From contig QXWX01000057.1 in assembly GCA_009911175.1 (NCBI GenBank), positions 1-47,739 on the forward strand: a stretch of 47,739 bases of DNA. The letters are read 5' to 3'. This DNA is from Lachnospiraceae bacterium (GTDB lineage Bacteria > Bacillota_A > Clostridia > Lachnospirales > Lachnospiraceae). Below, piece by piece: positions 7,582 through 16,383 of the stretch. Position 1 is the stretch's first letter; each line of letters starts with the position of its first letter. The notes beneath the pieces are model-generated. The model was not told the origin of the DNA. It was given only the letters and a program-made list of their open reading frames with translations, and did not search any database. Position numbers and translations under genes: made by a program.

Positions 7582-7800
7582 ATGGCGATGACAGCAGAGG
7601 AAAGGCTGAATGAAGTTGAGACAGCTATCACGAAGGTGCTGTGCGGCGGTCAGTCTTACCAGATAGGATCAAGGAAGCTGACAAGGGCAGATCTTTCACT
7701 GCTCAGACAGATGCAGAAAGAATTACAGGCTGAGGTGGCCGCAGGAAGCGATACCGGACTTTTCGACGATACCTATGTTGCCTTTTTTGACGGGAGGTGA
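7582..7800 (+). CDS. gpW-like head-tail joining protein
   Basis: 72 residues, starting after ATAGGAGGAAG. The sequence MTAEERLNEVETAITKVLCGG, then QSYQIGSRKLTRADLSLLRQM, matches the small lambda gpW family, which plugs the portal channel and prepares heads for tail joining. Position between the large terminase and the portal is the same as in lambda. It overlaps the portal start. Confidence 0.85.
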   Translation: MAMTAEERLNEVETAITKVLCGGQSYQIGSRKLTRADLSLLRQMQKELQAEVAAGSDTGLFDDTYVAFFDGR

Positions 7801-7805
7801 TGCTG

Positions 7806-9383
7806 TTGAGCTGGCTGGATAATGCAATTGCATTCATATCACCGGAATGGGGCGTAAAAAGAGCGGCATGGCGGTCCGCATATAAAGAGATCAGGAACTA
7901 TGATGCGGGGAACGGCAGCAGGCTGAATGCGGGATGGAGTGTATCGAATGTTTCCGCGGAAATGACAGACCGGACAAGCCGGGAATATATCAGGGCAAGA
8001 GCCAGGGATCTGGAACGGAATTCAGATATTATGAATTCTATATTATGGGCAAGGAAGCGGAATGTGATCGGCAGCGGGTTCCAGCTCCAGGCAAAGACAT
8101 CGGATGAAAACCTGAATACGGGATTGGAGAAGCTATGGAAAAAGTGGTGCAAGGCAAGGAACTGTGATGTGACAGGAGTACAGAGCCTGAACCAGATCCT
8201 TCGTATGGCGGTTGTAAGAAAACATGTGGATGGAGGTATCCTCTTTGTTAAGCGGTATACCAGGGACGGCATGATACCGTTCTCCTTACAGATGATAGAG
8301 GTGGACGAGCTGGACACTATGCATATGATACCGGGAAATCCGAAGCATAGGGTGGTCGGCGGAATCGAGTATAACGAATATAACCGTCCGGTGGGATACT
8401 GGATCCGGCAATACCAGATTGACGGGATTTCCATTGCAGATCCCGTGTATGTGAAGTCAGATGACGTTATGTTTTATTACTCTAAAAGGCGGCCTTCCCA
8501 GATTCGGGAAATGTCAGATATGGCGCATACGATCACAAGGATCCGGGATGTGAATGAGTTTGTAACGGCGGTGTCAGTTAAACAGCGGATCGAGGCGTGC
8601 CTTGCCGTGTTCATCAAGAAAGCGCTTCCTGTGTCGGGAATTGGGAGGACGAATACACCTGTAAATGATAACAGGGTAGAATACGATGGAAAACGTCTTT
8701 CACCAGGTATGATACAGGAGATGAATGCGGGGGACGAGATCGATGTCGTGAATCCGACCGGGCAGTCTGCGGATGCGACATCCTTTGTGAAGCTGCACCA
8801 GAAGATGATAGGCGCCGGACAAGGGATTTCCTATGAAGCTACAAGCCGTGATATGTCAGAGACAAATTATTCCTCCGCAAGGCAGGGGGCCATTGAGGAT
8901 GAACTGACTTTCATGGAAGAGGAGGAGCAGATCCTTTCCATACTGGATGAGATTTATGAGACTTTTGTGATTTCCTGTGTACTTGCCGGACTGGTATCCA
9001 TTCCGCAGTTTTGGGAAAACAAAGAGGATTATCTGTCCCATGAGTGGATCAAGATGCCTAAAAAATGGATCGATCCTCTGAAAGAAGCGAATGCCACTAA
9101 GACAGCCATGAATTTTGGTATAAAAACCTATAAGCAGATTGCGGCAGAGAATGGTACGGATTGGAGGACGCAGATTGATGATATGGCAGAGGTATTGGAA
9201 TATGCGTCAGAAAAAGGAATTGATTTAGGAGGTGTACTGTTTGACGGGAAACTCAATGAAGAAAGGGAAGAGCAAAAAGAATACGATACGGCAGCAGGCG
9301 GAAACTCCAATGCAGGTGATCCGGATGCTGCGGGCGCAGACGGAACAGATGGAAGACAGGGAAGCGGCCAAAGAGAAGGATAA
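7806..9383 (+). CDS. Portal protein (lambda family)
   Basis: About 525 residues. It forms the dodecameric ring at one capsid vertex through which DNA passes. The start MSWLDNAIAFISPEWGVKRA, RARARDLERNSDIMNSILWARKR split across residues 55-80, and EVDELDTM, YEATSRDMSETNYSSAR, LTFMEEEEQILS and W-x-x-P segments are typical of the lambda portal family (PF05136). TTG 7806 is favoured: GGGAGG at 7792-7797 is 8 bp away, while GTG 7797 and ATG 7800 overlap the ribosome site. The 3' end overlaps the protease gene by about 140 bp in another frame. Confidence 0.93.
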   Translation: MSWLDNAIAFISPEWGVKRAAWRSAYKEIRNYDAGNGSRLNAGWSVSNVSAEMTDRTSREYIRARARDLERNSDIMNSILWARKRNVIGSGFQLQAKTSDENLNTGLEKLWKKWCKARNCDVTGVQSLNQILRMAVVRKHVDGGILFVKRYTRDGMIPFSLQMIEVDELDTMHMIPGNPKHRVVGGIEYNEYNRPVGYWIRQYQIDGISIADPVYVKSDDVMFYYSKRRPSQIREMSDMAHTITRIRDVNEFVTAVSVKQRIEACLAVFIKKALPVSGIGRTNTPVNDNRVEYDGKRLSPGMIQEMNAGDEIDVVNPTGQSADATSFVKLHQKMIGAGQGISYEATSRDMSETNYSSARQGAIEDELTFMEEEEQILSILDEIYETFVISCVLAGLVSIPQFWENKEDYLSHEWIKMPKKWIDPLKEANATKTAMNFGIKTYKQIAAENGTDWRTQIDDMAEVLEYASEKGIDLGGVLFDGKLNEEREEQKEYDTAAGGNSNAGDPDAAGADGTDGRQGSGQREG

Positions 9384-9966
9384 AGGCATCCGGGAGCTGA
9401 CCGGCACGATCCGCACAATGGAGGGTGAAGGCAAAGAACGCACGTTTCGGCTTTCATTTTCATCAGAGGAGCCTTATGACAGATGGTTCGGGGCGGAAAT
9501 CCTGGATCATTCGGAAGGATGTATCAATATGGAGAGGCTGAGTACGATCGGTGTTGTCCTGTATAACCACAAAAGGGATGATGTGATCGGAAGGATAGAC
9601 AGGGTATGGGTGGAGGGGAACAGGGGATACGCGGAGATCACATTTGATTCGGATGATCTGTCTGAGAAGATATACCAGAAGGTCAAAGGGGGGACATTGA
9701 AAGGCGTTTCCGTCGGCTATCTGGTGGATTCATGGGAGGAAGTAATGCCGAATAAACAGTCCGCGGACGGTCGATTTACGGGACCGTGTTCTATTGCAAG
9801 GAGATGGACACCATATGAGATCAGCATTGTGTCGGTTCCGGCAGACCCTACGGTGGGAGTTGGACGGTCCATGTATGGAAAAGCCGCGGATGATGTATAT
9901 GAGACTTATGTGCGGCAGCTTCAATATAACAAAAATCTTTTAAAACAGGAGGGTAATTTAGAATGA
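9241..9966 (+). CDS. Prohead protease (HK97/U35 type)
   Basis: About 241 residues. It cleaves scaffold and capsid N-termini during head maturation. After a disordered, charged N-terminus it shows FRLSFSSEEPYDRWFGAEIL, then VVLYNHKRDDVIGRI (catalytic His), and GGTLKGVSVGYLV (catalytic Ser), the order seen in U35 peptidases. The start is unusual: AGGAGG (9227-9232) points to TTG 9241. ATG 9256 is too distant, and GTG 9232 overlaps the ribosome site. The first ~140 bp overlap the portal gene's 3' end in a different frame. It overlaps the capsid gene by 4 bp. Confidence 0.9.
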   Translation: MTGNSMKKGKSKKNTIRQQAETPMQVIRMLRAQTEQMEDREAAKEKDKGIRELTGTIRTMEGEGKERTFRLSFSSEEPYDRWFGAEILDHSEGCINMERLSTIGVVLYNHKRDDVIGRIDRVWVEGNRGYAEITFDSDDLSEKIYQKVKGGTLKGVSVGYLVDSWEEVMPNKQSADGRFTGPCSIARRWTPYEISIVSVPADPTVGVGRSMYGKAADDVYETYVRQLQYNKNLLKQEGNLE

Positions 9967-11537
9967 CAAGAGAACAGATGCTTGCGCGTCAGAATGAACT
10001 GCTCAATCAGGCACGCACTGCAGGAAGAGCGATGAATGCTGACGAAAGGGCAGAATTTGACGCGCTGCAGAGGGCGATTGACGCGCTGAATGCAGCAGCA
10101 GGCGGGAATGCCGGAAGCGGACATTTTGGCCAGAGGGCAAAAGCGACTGAGGGCGATGATGAAGACGGAGAAGAGGAGGATGAAGAGGGAGACGATGACA
10201 GTTCCGAAAAGGCTGTCGAAGCGGAACGTTTGCGGATTCGCCAGATTGAGGATATGTGCAGCAGCTTCGGAATGGATGCGCGTACATATGTAGACAATGG
10301 AAGCTCCCTGGAAAGTGTCCGGGAGGCAGTCATCGCACATATGATGCAGCAAAGTGCTCCTATCCGTTCCGGCATCCAGGTTATGGATTCTGAACAGGAC
10401 AAATTCCGGAGGGCGGCAGCAGATGCTTTGATTATGCGTTCCGGTATGGAATTGGAGCAGCCTGCGGAAGGCGCCAGGAATCTCATGGGGATGCACCTGC
10501 GCGACCTTGCCATCGAATGTCTGCAGATGGACGGCACAGACGAGCGGAACCTGAACCGGAAGAATACGGACGAGCTGTATTCCCTGCTGCAAAGGGGATT
10601 CTATAATCCGGAGGCGGCTTTCCCGGCCATCCTGGACAATACGATCGAAAAGGCGTACAGGGAAGGACACAAGAAAGTATCCGTAACCTTTGACAGGATC
10701 ACCAAGAAGGGGACGCTGTCTGACTTTAAGACACACGACAACTATTATATTGCCGGACCGGTTGGGGAATTCCTGGAAGTGCCGGAGAATGGCGAACTGA
10801 AGCATGATGTATTCCGGGATGATAAGCTGCCGACCAGAAAGCTGAAAACTTATGGACGTCAGTTCACGTTATCCAGGAAAGCCTTCATTGATGACGATAT
10901 CAGCCTGGTGACGTCCCTTCCGGCCAGATATGCGGCATCCGCGCGCAAGACGATCAATAAGCAGGTATATCAGATCCTGGTTCAGAATCCGGCCGTTTAT
11001 GATGGTGTAGCCCTGTTTTCATCCCAGCATAAGAACCTTTTAAAGATTGGTACCGGCGTGACCCAGGAAGCAATGCAGACCATGATCATGGCATTGGCAA
11101 ACCAGCGGGATCAGTTTGATGAGGCGATCATCATCAATCCGGCCAGCATTGTCGTTCCGAGTGGAATGCAGTTTGATATGTATACGCTGTTTTACAGTCC
11201 GACTATCCATACCACAGACAATACCCAGGCAGTGAATCCGCTGTATCAGTACCGTGAGCAGTTGGAAGTGGTGGAAGATCCGACCATCAACGCACTGTGC
11301 GGCGGTATGGGAAATGTAATGCCGTGGTGGCTGCTCGGAGCGGAAGGAGACACAGATTTCATTGAGGTGGATTACCTGAACGGCCAGGAAATCCCGAATA
11401 TCCGAAGAATGGAAGTGCCGGGGCAGCTTGGGTTTGTATGGGATATTTTTCTGGACTGGGGAATCAGTGTGATGGATTTCCGCGGCGGCGTCAAAAACCC
11501 GGGCGTGGAAGTAAAAACAAAATTGGAATTAGCATAA
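9963..11537 (+). CDS. Major capsid protein with N-terminal scaffold-like domain
   Basis: 524 residues. Residues 1 to about 120 are helical and highly acidic (a D/E-rich stretch near 60-75), like the scaffolding delta domain of HK97-type capsid precursors, and would be removed by the upstream protease. The C-terminal ~290 residues form the shell domain: YGRQFTLSRKAFIDDDISL, PARYAASARKTINKQVY, IINPASIVVPSGM and QLEVVEDPTI, a pattern shared with Mu gpT-like and related capsid proteins. It is placed between the protease and a DUF2190 cement-like protein. Naming it HK97-fold is family inference. Confidence 0.9.
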   Translation: MTREQMLARQNELLNQARTAGRAMNADERAEFDALQRAIDALNAAAGGNAGSGHFGQRAKATEGDDEDGEEEDEEGDDDSSEKAVEAERLRIRQIEDMCSSFGMDARTYVDNGSSLESVREAVIAHMMQQSAPIRSGIQVMDSEQDKFRRAAADALIMRSGMELEQPAEGARNLMGMHLRDLAIECLQMDGTDERNLNRKNTDELYSLLQRGFYNPEAAFPAILDNTIEKAYREGHKKVSVTFDRITKKGTLSDFKTHDNYYIAGPVGEFLEVPENGELKHDVFRDDKLPTRKLKTYGRQFTLSRKAFIDDDISLVTSLPARYAASARKTINKQVYQILVQNPAVYDGVALFSSQHKNLLKIGTGVTQEAMQTMIMALANQRDQFDEAIIINPASIVVPSGMQFDMYTLFYSPTIHTTDNTQAVNPLYQYREQLEVVEDPTINALCGGMGNVMPWWLLGAEGDTDFIEVDYLNGQEIPNIRRMEVPGQLGFVWDIFLDWGISVMDFRGGVKNPGVEVKTKLELA

Positions 11538-11555
11538 AGGAAGGGGGTCTGCATT

Positions 11556-11888
11556 ATGAGTAAAGCAGCATTCTGGCAGCGGGGAGAATCTATTGATTTT
11601 ACCAATGCCACAACGGACATGATTGAGGCAAATACGGTCATGACCTTAGGAAGCCGCATCTGTGTGGCGGGGACAGACATTCTGCCGGGTGAAACGGGGA
11701 GCGTTCATGTGACGGGGGTATTTGCATTCCCAAAAGGGGATGGGGAGATTACGGCAGGAGCAGAAGTGTATTTTTCTGAGTCTGACGGGAGGATCACATC
11801 CCAGGCAGAAGGCGGTGCCAAGGCAGGATTTGCCGTTTCCGGGGCGGCAGCCGATGACAATAAGGTGCTGGTAAAGATCAACGCATGA
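11556..11888 (+). CDS. DUF2190 capsid decoration-type protein
   Basis: 110 residues: WQRGESIDFTNATTDMIEAN, VMTLGSRICVAG, PGETGSVHVTGVFAFPKGDG, AEVYFSE and AGFAVSGAAADDNKVLVKIN. This is the DUF2190 layout, a small beta-barrel protein found right after capsid genes and thought to be a head cement or decoration protein. Strong start after GGAAGGGGG. It overlaps the next start by 4 bp. Confidence 0.85.
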   Translation: MSKAAFWQRGESIDFTNATTDMIEANTVMTLGSRICVAGTDILPGETGSVHVTGVFAFPKGDGEITAGAEVYFSESDGRITSQAEGGAKAGFAVSGAAADDNKVLVKINA

Positions 11889-12178
11889 AATTGAAGGCGC
11901 TGCGCCCTGTGTTATACCTTGCACATCAGTATGACAGGGGCGATGAACTGCCGGTAAACAATCCGGACATGGTAGATGCGTGGCTGGAAGCAGGGAGCGC
12001 AGAATGGAGAACGGAGGAAATCCAAATGGAATCGTCCGCTCCGAAAGCCATACCTGCTTCAGCGCTGGCAGGACAGCCGGGAATATCTGACAGAGGAACG
12101 GAAGGCGGCCTGACCGGGCGAATCCCGGAGACACCGGAACGGAAAAAGCCTGCGGCAAGAAAGAAGAAGACGAAATGA
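11885..12178 (+). CDS. Small phage head-region protein, unknown
   Basis: 97 residues. The start MKLKALRPVLYLAHQYDRGD and LPVNNPDMVDAWLEAGSAEW resembles short head-completion region proteins ('G-D-x-L-x-x-x-x-P-x-x-x-x-W-x-x-x-G-S-A'). The C-terminus is Lys/Arg-rich (KKPAARKKKTK) and likely disordered. ATGA overlaps on both sides show tight coupling. No defined family. Confidence 0.6.
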   Translation: MKLKALRPVLYLAHQYDRGDELPVNNPDMVDAWLEAGSAEWRTEEIQMESSAPKAIPASALAGQPGISDRGTEGGLTGRIPETPERKKPAARKKKTK

Positions 12179-12501
12179 TGTCTTTCAAGGATATTATAGA
12201 GGATGATGTGCATGGAGTATTTATGAATCCCCAGGAATTTTCAGAAATGTATACCGTAAATGGTGTGGAGATGGCGGTACAGATCGACTCTAATGAGCAG
12301 ATTGAACGTGAAAAACGGTTCAATCAGCATATGGATGGAATTTATCTGAATCAGAAGCTGATTTATGTAGCAGCATCTGACTTCGGTCCGCTTCCGAAAC
12401 AGGGGTCGATCCTTACGCTTGATAAACGAACATACCGTGTAGCAGATGCTGTTTCTGAGGATGGCGTATATTCAATTACGATTGAGGCGAATAGAGCATG
12501 A
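12175..12501 (+). CDS. Head-tail connector (lambda FII-like)
   Basis: 108 residues: SFKDIIEDDVHGVFMNPQEF, VNGVEMAVQIDSNE, YVAASDFGPLPKQGSILTLD and YRVADAVSEDGVYSITIEAN. The 'F-x-N-x-x-E-F ... P-x-x-G ... L' arrangement is that of the lambda FII / phage head-tail attachment family, which caps the portal for tail joining. Position after the decoration protein and before gpZ agrees. The start has two adjacent ATGs (12175, 12178). Confidence 0.75.
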   Translation: MMSFKDIIEDDVHGVFMNPQEFSEMYTVNGVEMAVQIDSNEQIEREKRFNQHMDGIYLNQKLIYVAASDFGPLPKQGSILTLDKRTYRVADAVSEDGVYSITIEANRA

Positions 12502-13046
12502 TTACTTATGAAGTAGACAAAGCAGATATAAGGTATGTCCTTAAAAAGTTAAAGGGAATTGAAACGAAGGCGCCGCGAGCCTTTAAGAATGCGGTGAACC
12601 ATACTGCAAAGGCTGCAAGAAAAAAGATGGCAGCAGGGGCGCAAGAATCTTATACGGTTAAATCCGGAGGTTTCAATTCTAGGATGAAGATACAGAATGC
12701 AACTGTTGGGAATCTTTCCGCAGTTATCCGTTCTCAGGACAGAACATTGACGATTACCCGATTCCATACGACTGTCCCAAAAAGCGGTGGAAGGGCAGAT
12801 ATTGTAAAAGACGGATTGAAGCAGCTGGTTGGATCGAAAAATATCAGGGCATTCAAGCGGAAAGGGCTGATTATGCAACGAAAAACAAAAGCGCGGTATC
12901 CACTGAAAGCCCTTCGGTCCGTTTCTGTCCCGAAGATGCTTGAGAAGGTATATGAAGGGGAACGAGGAATGGAAGGTGCGTTGGCACCTGTGATTAAAAG
13001 AACATTGCACGATGAAATCGCTGCGGAAGTCGCAAAATTGATTTAG
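12498..13046 (+). CDS. Minor tail protein Z-like (gpZ)
   Basis: 182 residues, very basic. KAPRAFKNAVNHTAKAARKK followed by QESYTVKSGGF, then AVIRSQDRTLTITRFHT and a C-terminal helical part (LHDEIAAEVAKLI) match the gpZ / HK97 gp10-like tail-completion family. Overlaps the connector gene by 4 bp, as expected for the head-tail interface block. Confidence 0.8.
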   Translation: MITYEVDKADIRYVLKKLKGIETKAPRAFKNAVNHTAKAARKKMAAGAQESYTVKSGGFNSRMKIQNATVGNLSAVIRSQDRTLTITRFHTTVPKSGGRADIVKDGLKQLVGSKNIRAFKRKGLIMQRKTKARYPLKALRSVSVPKMLEKVYEGERGMEGALAPVIKRTLHDEIAAEVAKLI

Positions 13047-13061
13047 AGGGAAGGTGTATGA

Positions 13062-13538
13062 ATGACAGCATTATATTTTCAGGAAGAACTGGCAAGGGAT
13101 GTGGAACACATCCTGAAAGACATTGTTACGATCAATGCTGCAGGGGAAATGGTAAGCGGTGTTAATGTATACAGACAGCAACTTCCAGTCATCACATCAG
13201 ATGAAGAGGATGATTCCAAGTTCCTTCCATACGCATTGGTCAGACTGTATGACGGAAAAACAGAAGATGATGATACACCCTGGATTGTGACAGCAGATAT
13301 ACATTTTGGTGTACATGACGCAGATCCATCCAATCAGGGACATCAGCACATCCTGGTGATGTGCCAGAGACTGATCGACCGATATGCAGCGGAACCTCTG
13401 CTGGCTAAAAAATACCGGGCAGAGCAGGACATGGAATGGGCTGTGCAGGATGCCGATACATACCCATATTTTTTCGGAGGAGTACGTATAAAATTCAATG
13501 TTCCAAAGATAGGAAGGAGGGAACCAGTTTATGGCTAA
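13062..13538 (+). CDS. Probable tail terminator protein
   Basis: 158 residues. LYFQEELARDVEHILKDIV, VNVYRQQLPVITSDEEDDSK, PYALVRLYDGKTEDDDTPW, IHFGVHDADPSNQGHQHILV and MCQRLIDRY give an alpha/beta layout typical of tail terminators in contractile-tail phages, which cap the tail tube and attach it to the head. It lies between gpZ and the sheath. Assignment is by position and shape rather than a sharp motif. Confidence 0.6.
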   Translation: MTALYFQEELARDVEHILKDIVTINAAGEMVSGVNVYRQQLPVITSDEEDDSKFLPYALVRLYDGKTEDDDTPWIVTADIHFGVHDADPSNQGHQHILVMCQRLIDRYAAEPLLAKKYRAEQDMEWAVQDADTYPYFFGGVRIKFNVPKIGRREPVYG

Positions 13539-13890
13539 AGAAGAAGGAAAGAAAAATGAAGCTGCGGAGGCAGTACAGGCTGATGTATCAGTAAACAATG
13601 AGTTCGTGAAAAACAAGGCGCAAAAAGTGAAAAAAGGAAAAGTAGCGGCCACGGACCCCAGGATGTATGTCGGGCCAACCATATCCGGGATCGGAATACA
13701 GAACAGGGTGTATACGGAAATGCCGGCGGATGCGGAGGAGAAGGCCAAACAAACGCCGGAGATCAGACACCTGTTTATCCCGATAAAGGAATATCCGATC
13801 GCAAATCAGATGCTCCGTGAGAAGAAAGGTTATATCTACAGCGCATTCTGCAAGGCTGGCGCTTTTAAGAATGGAGGGAAAGTATCATGA
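13531..13890 (+). CDS. Hypothetical phage tail-region protein
   Basis: 119 residues. A Lys/Glu/Ala-rich disordered first third is followed by MYVGPTISGIGIQNRVYTEM, then IRHLFIPIKEYPIANQMLRE and GYIYSAFCKAG. Small proteins like this often lie immediately upstream of sheath genes in Clostridial myophages; function unknown. It overlaps both neighbours by 4-8 bp. Confidence 0.55.
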   Translation: MAKEEGKKNEAAEAVQADVSVNNEFVKNKAQKVKKGKVAATDPRMYVGPTISGIGIQNRVYTEMPADAEEKAKQTPEIRHLFIPIKEYPIANQMLREKKGYIYSAFCKAGAFKNGGKVS

Positions 13891-15332
13891 GTAAGCATGG
13901 AGTATTTATCATGGAAGAGGCAACGGCCTTGACGGTGCCGATCAGTGGAGTCAGTGCTGTACAGGTAGTGATCGGCACAGCTCCGGTCAATATGGCAGAC
14001 AATCCATCGGAGGTGGTAAACATTCCTGTCTTTGCGGAAAAACCATCGGATGCAATGGCCGCGCTTGGTTACTGTAAGGATTTTAGGTTTACGCTCTGCC
14101 AGACAATGTATGCGACCAACAATATTTATCAGGTATCGCCGGTCGTTTATATCAATGTCCTGGATCCGGAAAAGCATAAAAAAGACCTGGAAGAAACAAA
14201 AGCAGCTGTCAGCACACTCAGGGCGGTCATTGAGATTCCGGGAATCCTCCGCGAAGGGCTTGTTGTTAAGGCGGAGGAAGAAGAGCTGGCACCGGACACG
14301 GATTATACTGTTGAATATGAGGCAGATGGAGCTCTGGTTGTAAACTTGATCGCAGGAGGCGCCGGAGAAAATGCTGCTGAGATCAGTGTCAGCGGCCAGG
14401 TATTGGATCCGGATGCGGTCACAAAGGATGATATTATCGGTGCATACAATCCAACCACCGGAAAGGAAACAGGGATGGAAGTAATCCGGCAGGTATATCC
14501 GAAGTTTGGGGTTGTTCCAAGCCTTGGGCTTGCACCGGGGTATTCCCAGATTCCGGAAGTCGGGATCGCACTTTCTGCAAAGATGGCAAATATCAACGGA
14601 GTATTCAAAGGGATGACATTGTTAGACCTGGATACGGAAAAAGCCAGGAAGTATACGGACTGTAAAGAGGTCAAGGAGAACAGCGGCTTCACATCGGAAT
14701 TCTGCTATCCGCTATGGCCGTGCTTCAGGGTTGGAAATCTGATCTTCGCTGCGTCTGCGGTCGTGGGAGCTCTGATATCCTATACGGATGCATCGAATGA
14801 TGATGTGCCTTATGTGTCATCTTCGAATAAGATTATAGGGATTACCGGAACCTGCCTTGCAGATGGCACGGAGGTGGTACTTGACCAGGATCAGGGAAGC
14901 ACTTTGAATACATACGGTGTGACTACTGCATTCAATTCAAACGGATGGAGGCTCTGGGGGAATTATACCGGTGCTTTTCCGGCAAGCGGTGACGCAAAAG
15001 ATATCTGGTTTCCGGTGCGCCGGATGTTCAACTGGCAGGGGAACACGTTCATCCAGGCATACTTTTCCAAGGTAGACGATCCGATGAACCCGAGGCTTGT
15101 GGAAAGTGTAGTGGATTCTGAAAATATCCGATGCGCAGCATTCGCACCGGATAAATGGGCAGGGGCATCTATAGAGTATCTGACAGAGGATAACCCGGAT
15201 ACAGATATCCTGGCTGGAAAGATGACATTCCGGCAGCACATTGCCCCATATACCCCAGCCCAGGAAATTACCAATATATTAAACTATGATACGGAAATGC
15301 TGACATCTGCGCTTACAGGAGGAGGGGAATAA
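13887..15332 (+). CDS. Contractile tail sheath protein
   Basis: 481 residues. It forms the contractile outer tail. The N-terminus (HGVFIMEEATALTVPISGVS) and VQVVIGTAPVNMADN match the strand and loop that start P2 FI/Mu L-type sheath proteins; later MFNWQGNTFIQAYFSKVDDP, NPRLVESVVDSENIRC and GKMTFRQHIAPYTPAQEI match the conserved C-terminal domain that interlocks subunits. Its presence makes the phage a myovirus type. Directly followed by the tube gene (2-bp gap). Confidence 0.93.
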   Translation: MSKHGVFIMEEATALTVPISGVSAVQVVIGTAPVNMADNPSEVVNIPVFAEKPSDAMAALGYCKDFRFTLCQTMYATNNIYQVSPVVYINVLDPEKHKKDLEETKAAVSTLRAVIEIPGILREGLVVKAEEEELAPDTDYTVEYEADGALVVNLIAGGAGENAAEISVSGQVLDPDAVTKDDIIGAYNPTTGKETGMEVIRQVYPKFGVVPSLGLAPGYSQIPEVGIALSAKMANINGVFKGMTLLDLDTEKARKYTDCKEVKENSGFTSEFCYPLWPCFRVGNLIFAASAVVGALISYTDASNDDVPYVSSSNKIIGITGTCLADGTEVVLDQDQGSTLNTYGVTTAFNSNGWRLWGNYTGAFPASGDAKDIWFPVRRMFNWQGNTFIQAYFSKVDDPMNPRLVESVVDSENIRCAAFAPDKWAGASIEYLTEDNPDTDILAGKMTFRQHIAPYTPAQEITNILNYDTEMLTSALTGGGE

Positions 15333-15334
15333 GT

Positions 15335-15853
15335 ATGAATATACTTCCGGAGGTAATCAACCATTATAACATTTACAATGAGGCAAAACGGCTCATCGGC
15401 GTGTCAGGCGAGGTCGAACTGCCGGAGCTGGAGGCGATCACGGATACAATCGAGGGCGCTGGGGTGCTTGGTGAGATTGAGGATCCTGTCACGGGGCAGT
15501 TTTCATCCATGAAGATCAAAATTCCGTTTTCCGTATTGTATGAAGATCTGTTCAGCCTTATGAATACGACAAAACCACCCCAGCTGACACTGAGAGGCTC
15601 CATGCAGTGTATGAATCCGGAGACAGGAGAGACAGACTACTATCCTGTAAAAATTGTGCTGCGTGGAAAGGCGTCTACCACTACGCTGGGAAAGGTTGCA
15701 AAGGGAAAGAAAGGCGAACCCGAAATTGAGATGGAGATACTTTATATCAAGATTCTCATTGCAAATAAGACGAGACTGGAACTGGATAAATTGAACTTTA
15801 AATTTGTATTAAATGGTGTGGATATGCTTGCGAAAATCCGCAGTCAGGTATAG
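15335..15853 (+). CDS. Major tail tube protein (P2 FII-like)
   Basis: 172 residues: NILPEVINHYNIYNEAKRLI, GVSGEVELPELEAITDTIEG, EDPVTGQFSSMKIKIPF, a central beta-rich core and a closing KLNFKFVLNGVDMLAKIRSQ. Matches the P2 FII tube family in length and in the N-terminal 'E-x-x-x-x-x-x-x-x-x-x-x-L-x-G' and C-terminal 'G-x-D' features. Follows the sheath as in P2. Confidence 0.92.
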   Translation: MNILPEVINHYNIYNEAKRLIGVSGEVELPELEAITDTIEGAGVLGEIEDPVTGQFSSMKIKIPFSVLYEDLFSLMNTTKPPQLTLRGSMQCMNPETGETDYYPVKIVLRGKASTTTLGKVAKGKKGEPEIEMEILYIKILIANKTRLELDKLNFKFVLNGVDMLAKIRSQV

Positions 15854-15865
15854 GAGGAATGAATC

Positions 15866-16219
15866 ATGGCAGCAAAAGAAATCGTAGAAATGAAAGACGG
15901 AAAGGCCATTGTAACGACAGTTGAAAATGAAGAAATGCTCCTGCAGTTATCAAAGATCTATGAATTTGAGGGGGAGAAGATTTCACAGCTTGATTTATCT
16001 GGGATGGAAGAGATTACGGCAGACAACATGATCAAGGCAAATAAGGTCATGGTTACATCGGGGGCAGTAGCGATCATGCCGGAAAATGATCTGTACTATA
16101 CACTGATCATTGCGGCGGACGCAACGGGGATTCCGATCGAGTTCTTCAAAAAGCTCAGACCAAAGGATGCAGTCAAGGTTAAGAACCGGGTATCAAATTT
16201 TTTCTACGGAGAGGAATAA
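15866..16219 (+). CDS. Tail assembly chaperone E (P2 gpE-like)
   Basis: 117 residues: KDGKAIVTTVENEEMLLQLS, QLDLSGMEEITADNMIKANK and a C-terminal RPKDAVKVKNRVSNFF. This is the gpE family of tail assembly chaperones, which bind the tape measure protein during tail assembly. Placement between tube and tape measure is diagnostic. Near its 3' end is a -1 slippery heptamer that allows an extended E-E' product (see next entry). Starts after ATAGGAGGAATGAATC. Confidence 0.88.
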   Translation: MAAKEIVEMKDGKAIVTTVENEEMLLQLSKIYEFEGEKISQLDLSGMEEITADNMIKANKVMVTSGAVAIMPENDLYYTLIIAADATGIPIEFFKKLRPKDAVKVKNRVSNFFYGEE

Positions 16220-16383
16220 GGCTGGAAGATACCTGGATGCTGCGGAAACTCTGTATGGCTCTGGCAATGAATATGGGCAGTTATGGGGAGTTCGTACATA
16301 TGTCGGTCTTTGAACTGTTGGATGTGTGCGAAGATTTGAAGGAGATCCAGGAGGAGGCAAAGGAGGCGGCTAAGTCAAAATGA
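15866..16383 (+). CDS. E-E' fusion by -1 ribosomal frameshift
   Basis: At 16195-16201 the sequence A AAT TTT fits the X XXY YYZ slippery pattern in the E frame, six codons before the E stop. A -1 shift there enters an open frame that runs 60 codons to TGA 16381-16383 and overlaps the tape-measure ATG (ATGA). The downstream piece reads FLRRGIRLEDTWMLRKLCMA, then MNMGSYGEFVHMSVFELLDV, and ends in a charged helix. The fusion is about 172 residues. P2 E/E' and lambda G/GT use exactly this strategy at the same position, so this is strongly supported though not demonstrated. Confidence 0.8.
16195..16201 (+). promoter_or_regulatory. Slippery heptamer AAATTTT for E/E' frameshifting
   Basis: A AAT TTT in the zero frame (codons AAT at 16196 and TTT at 16199). 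Tandem slippage gives AAA TTT and continues in the -1 frame, which is open to 16383. No other gene explains the 160-bp space between E and the tape measure. Confidence 0.72.
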
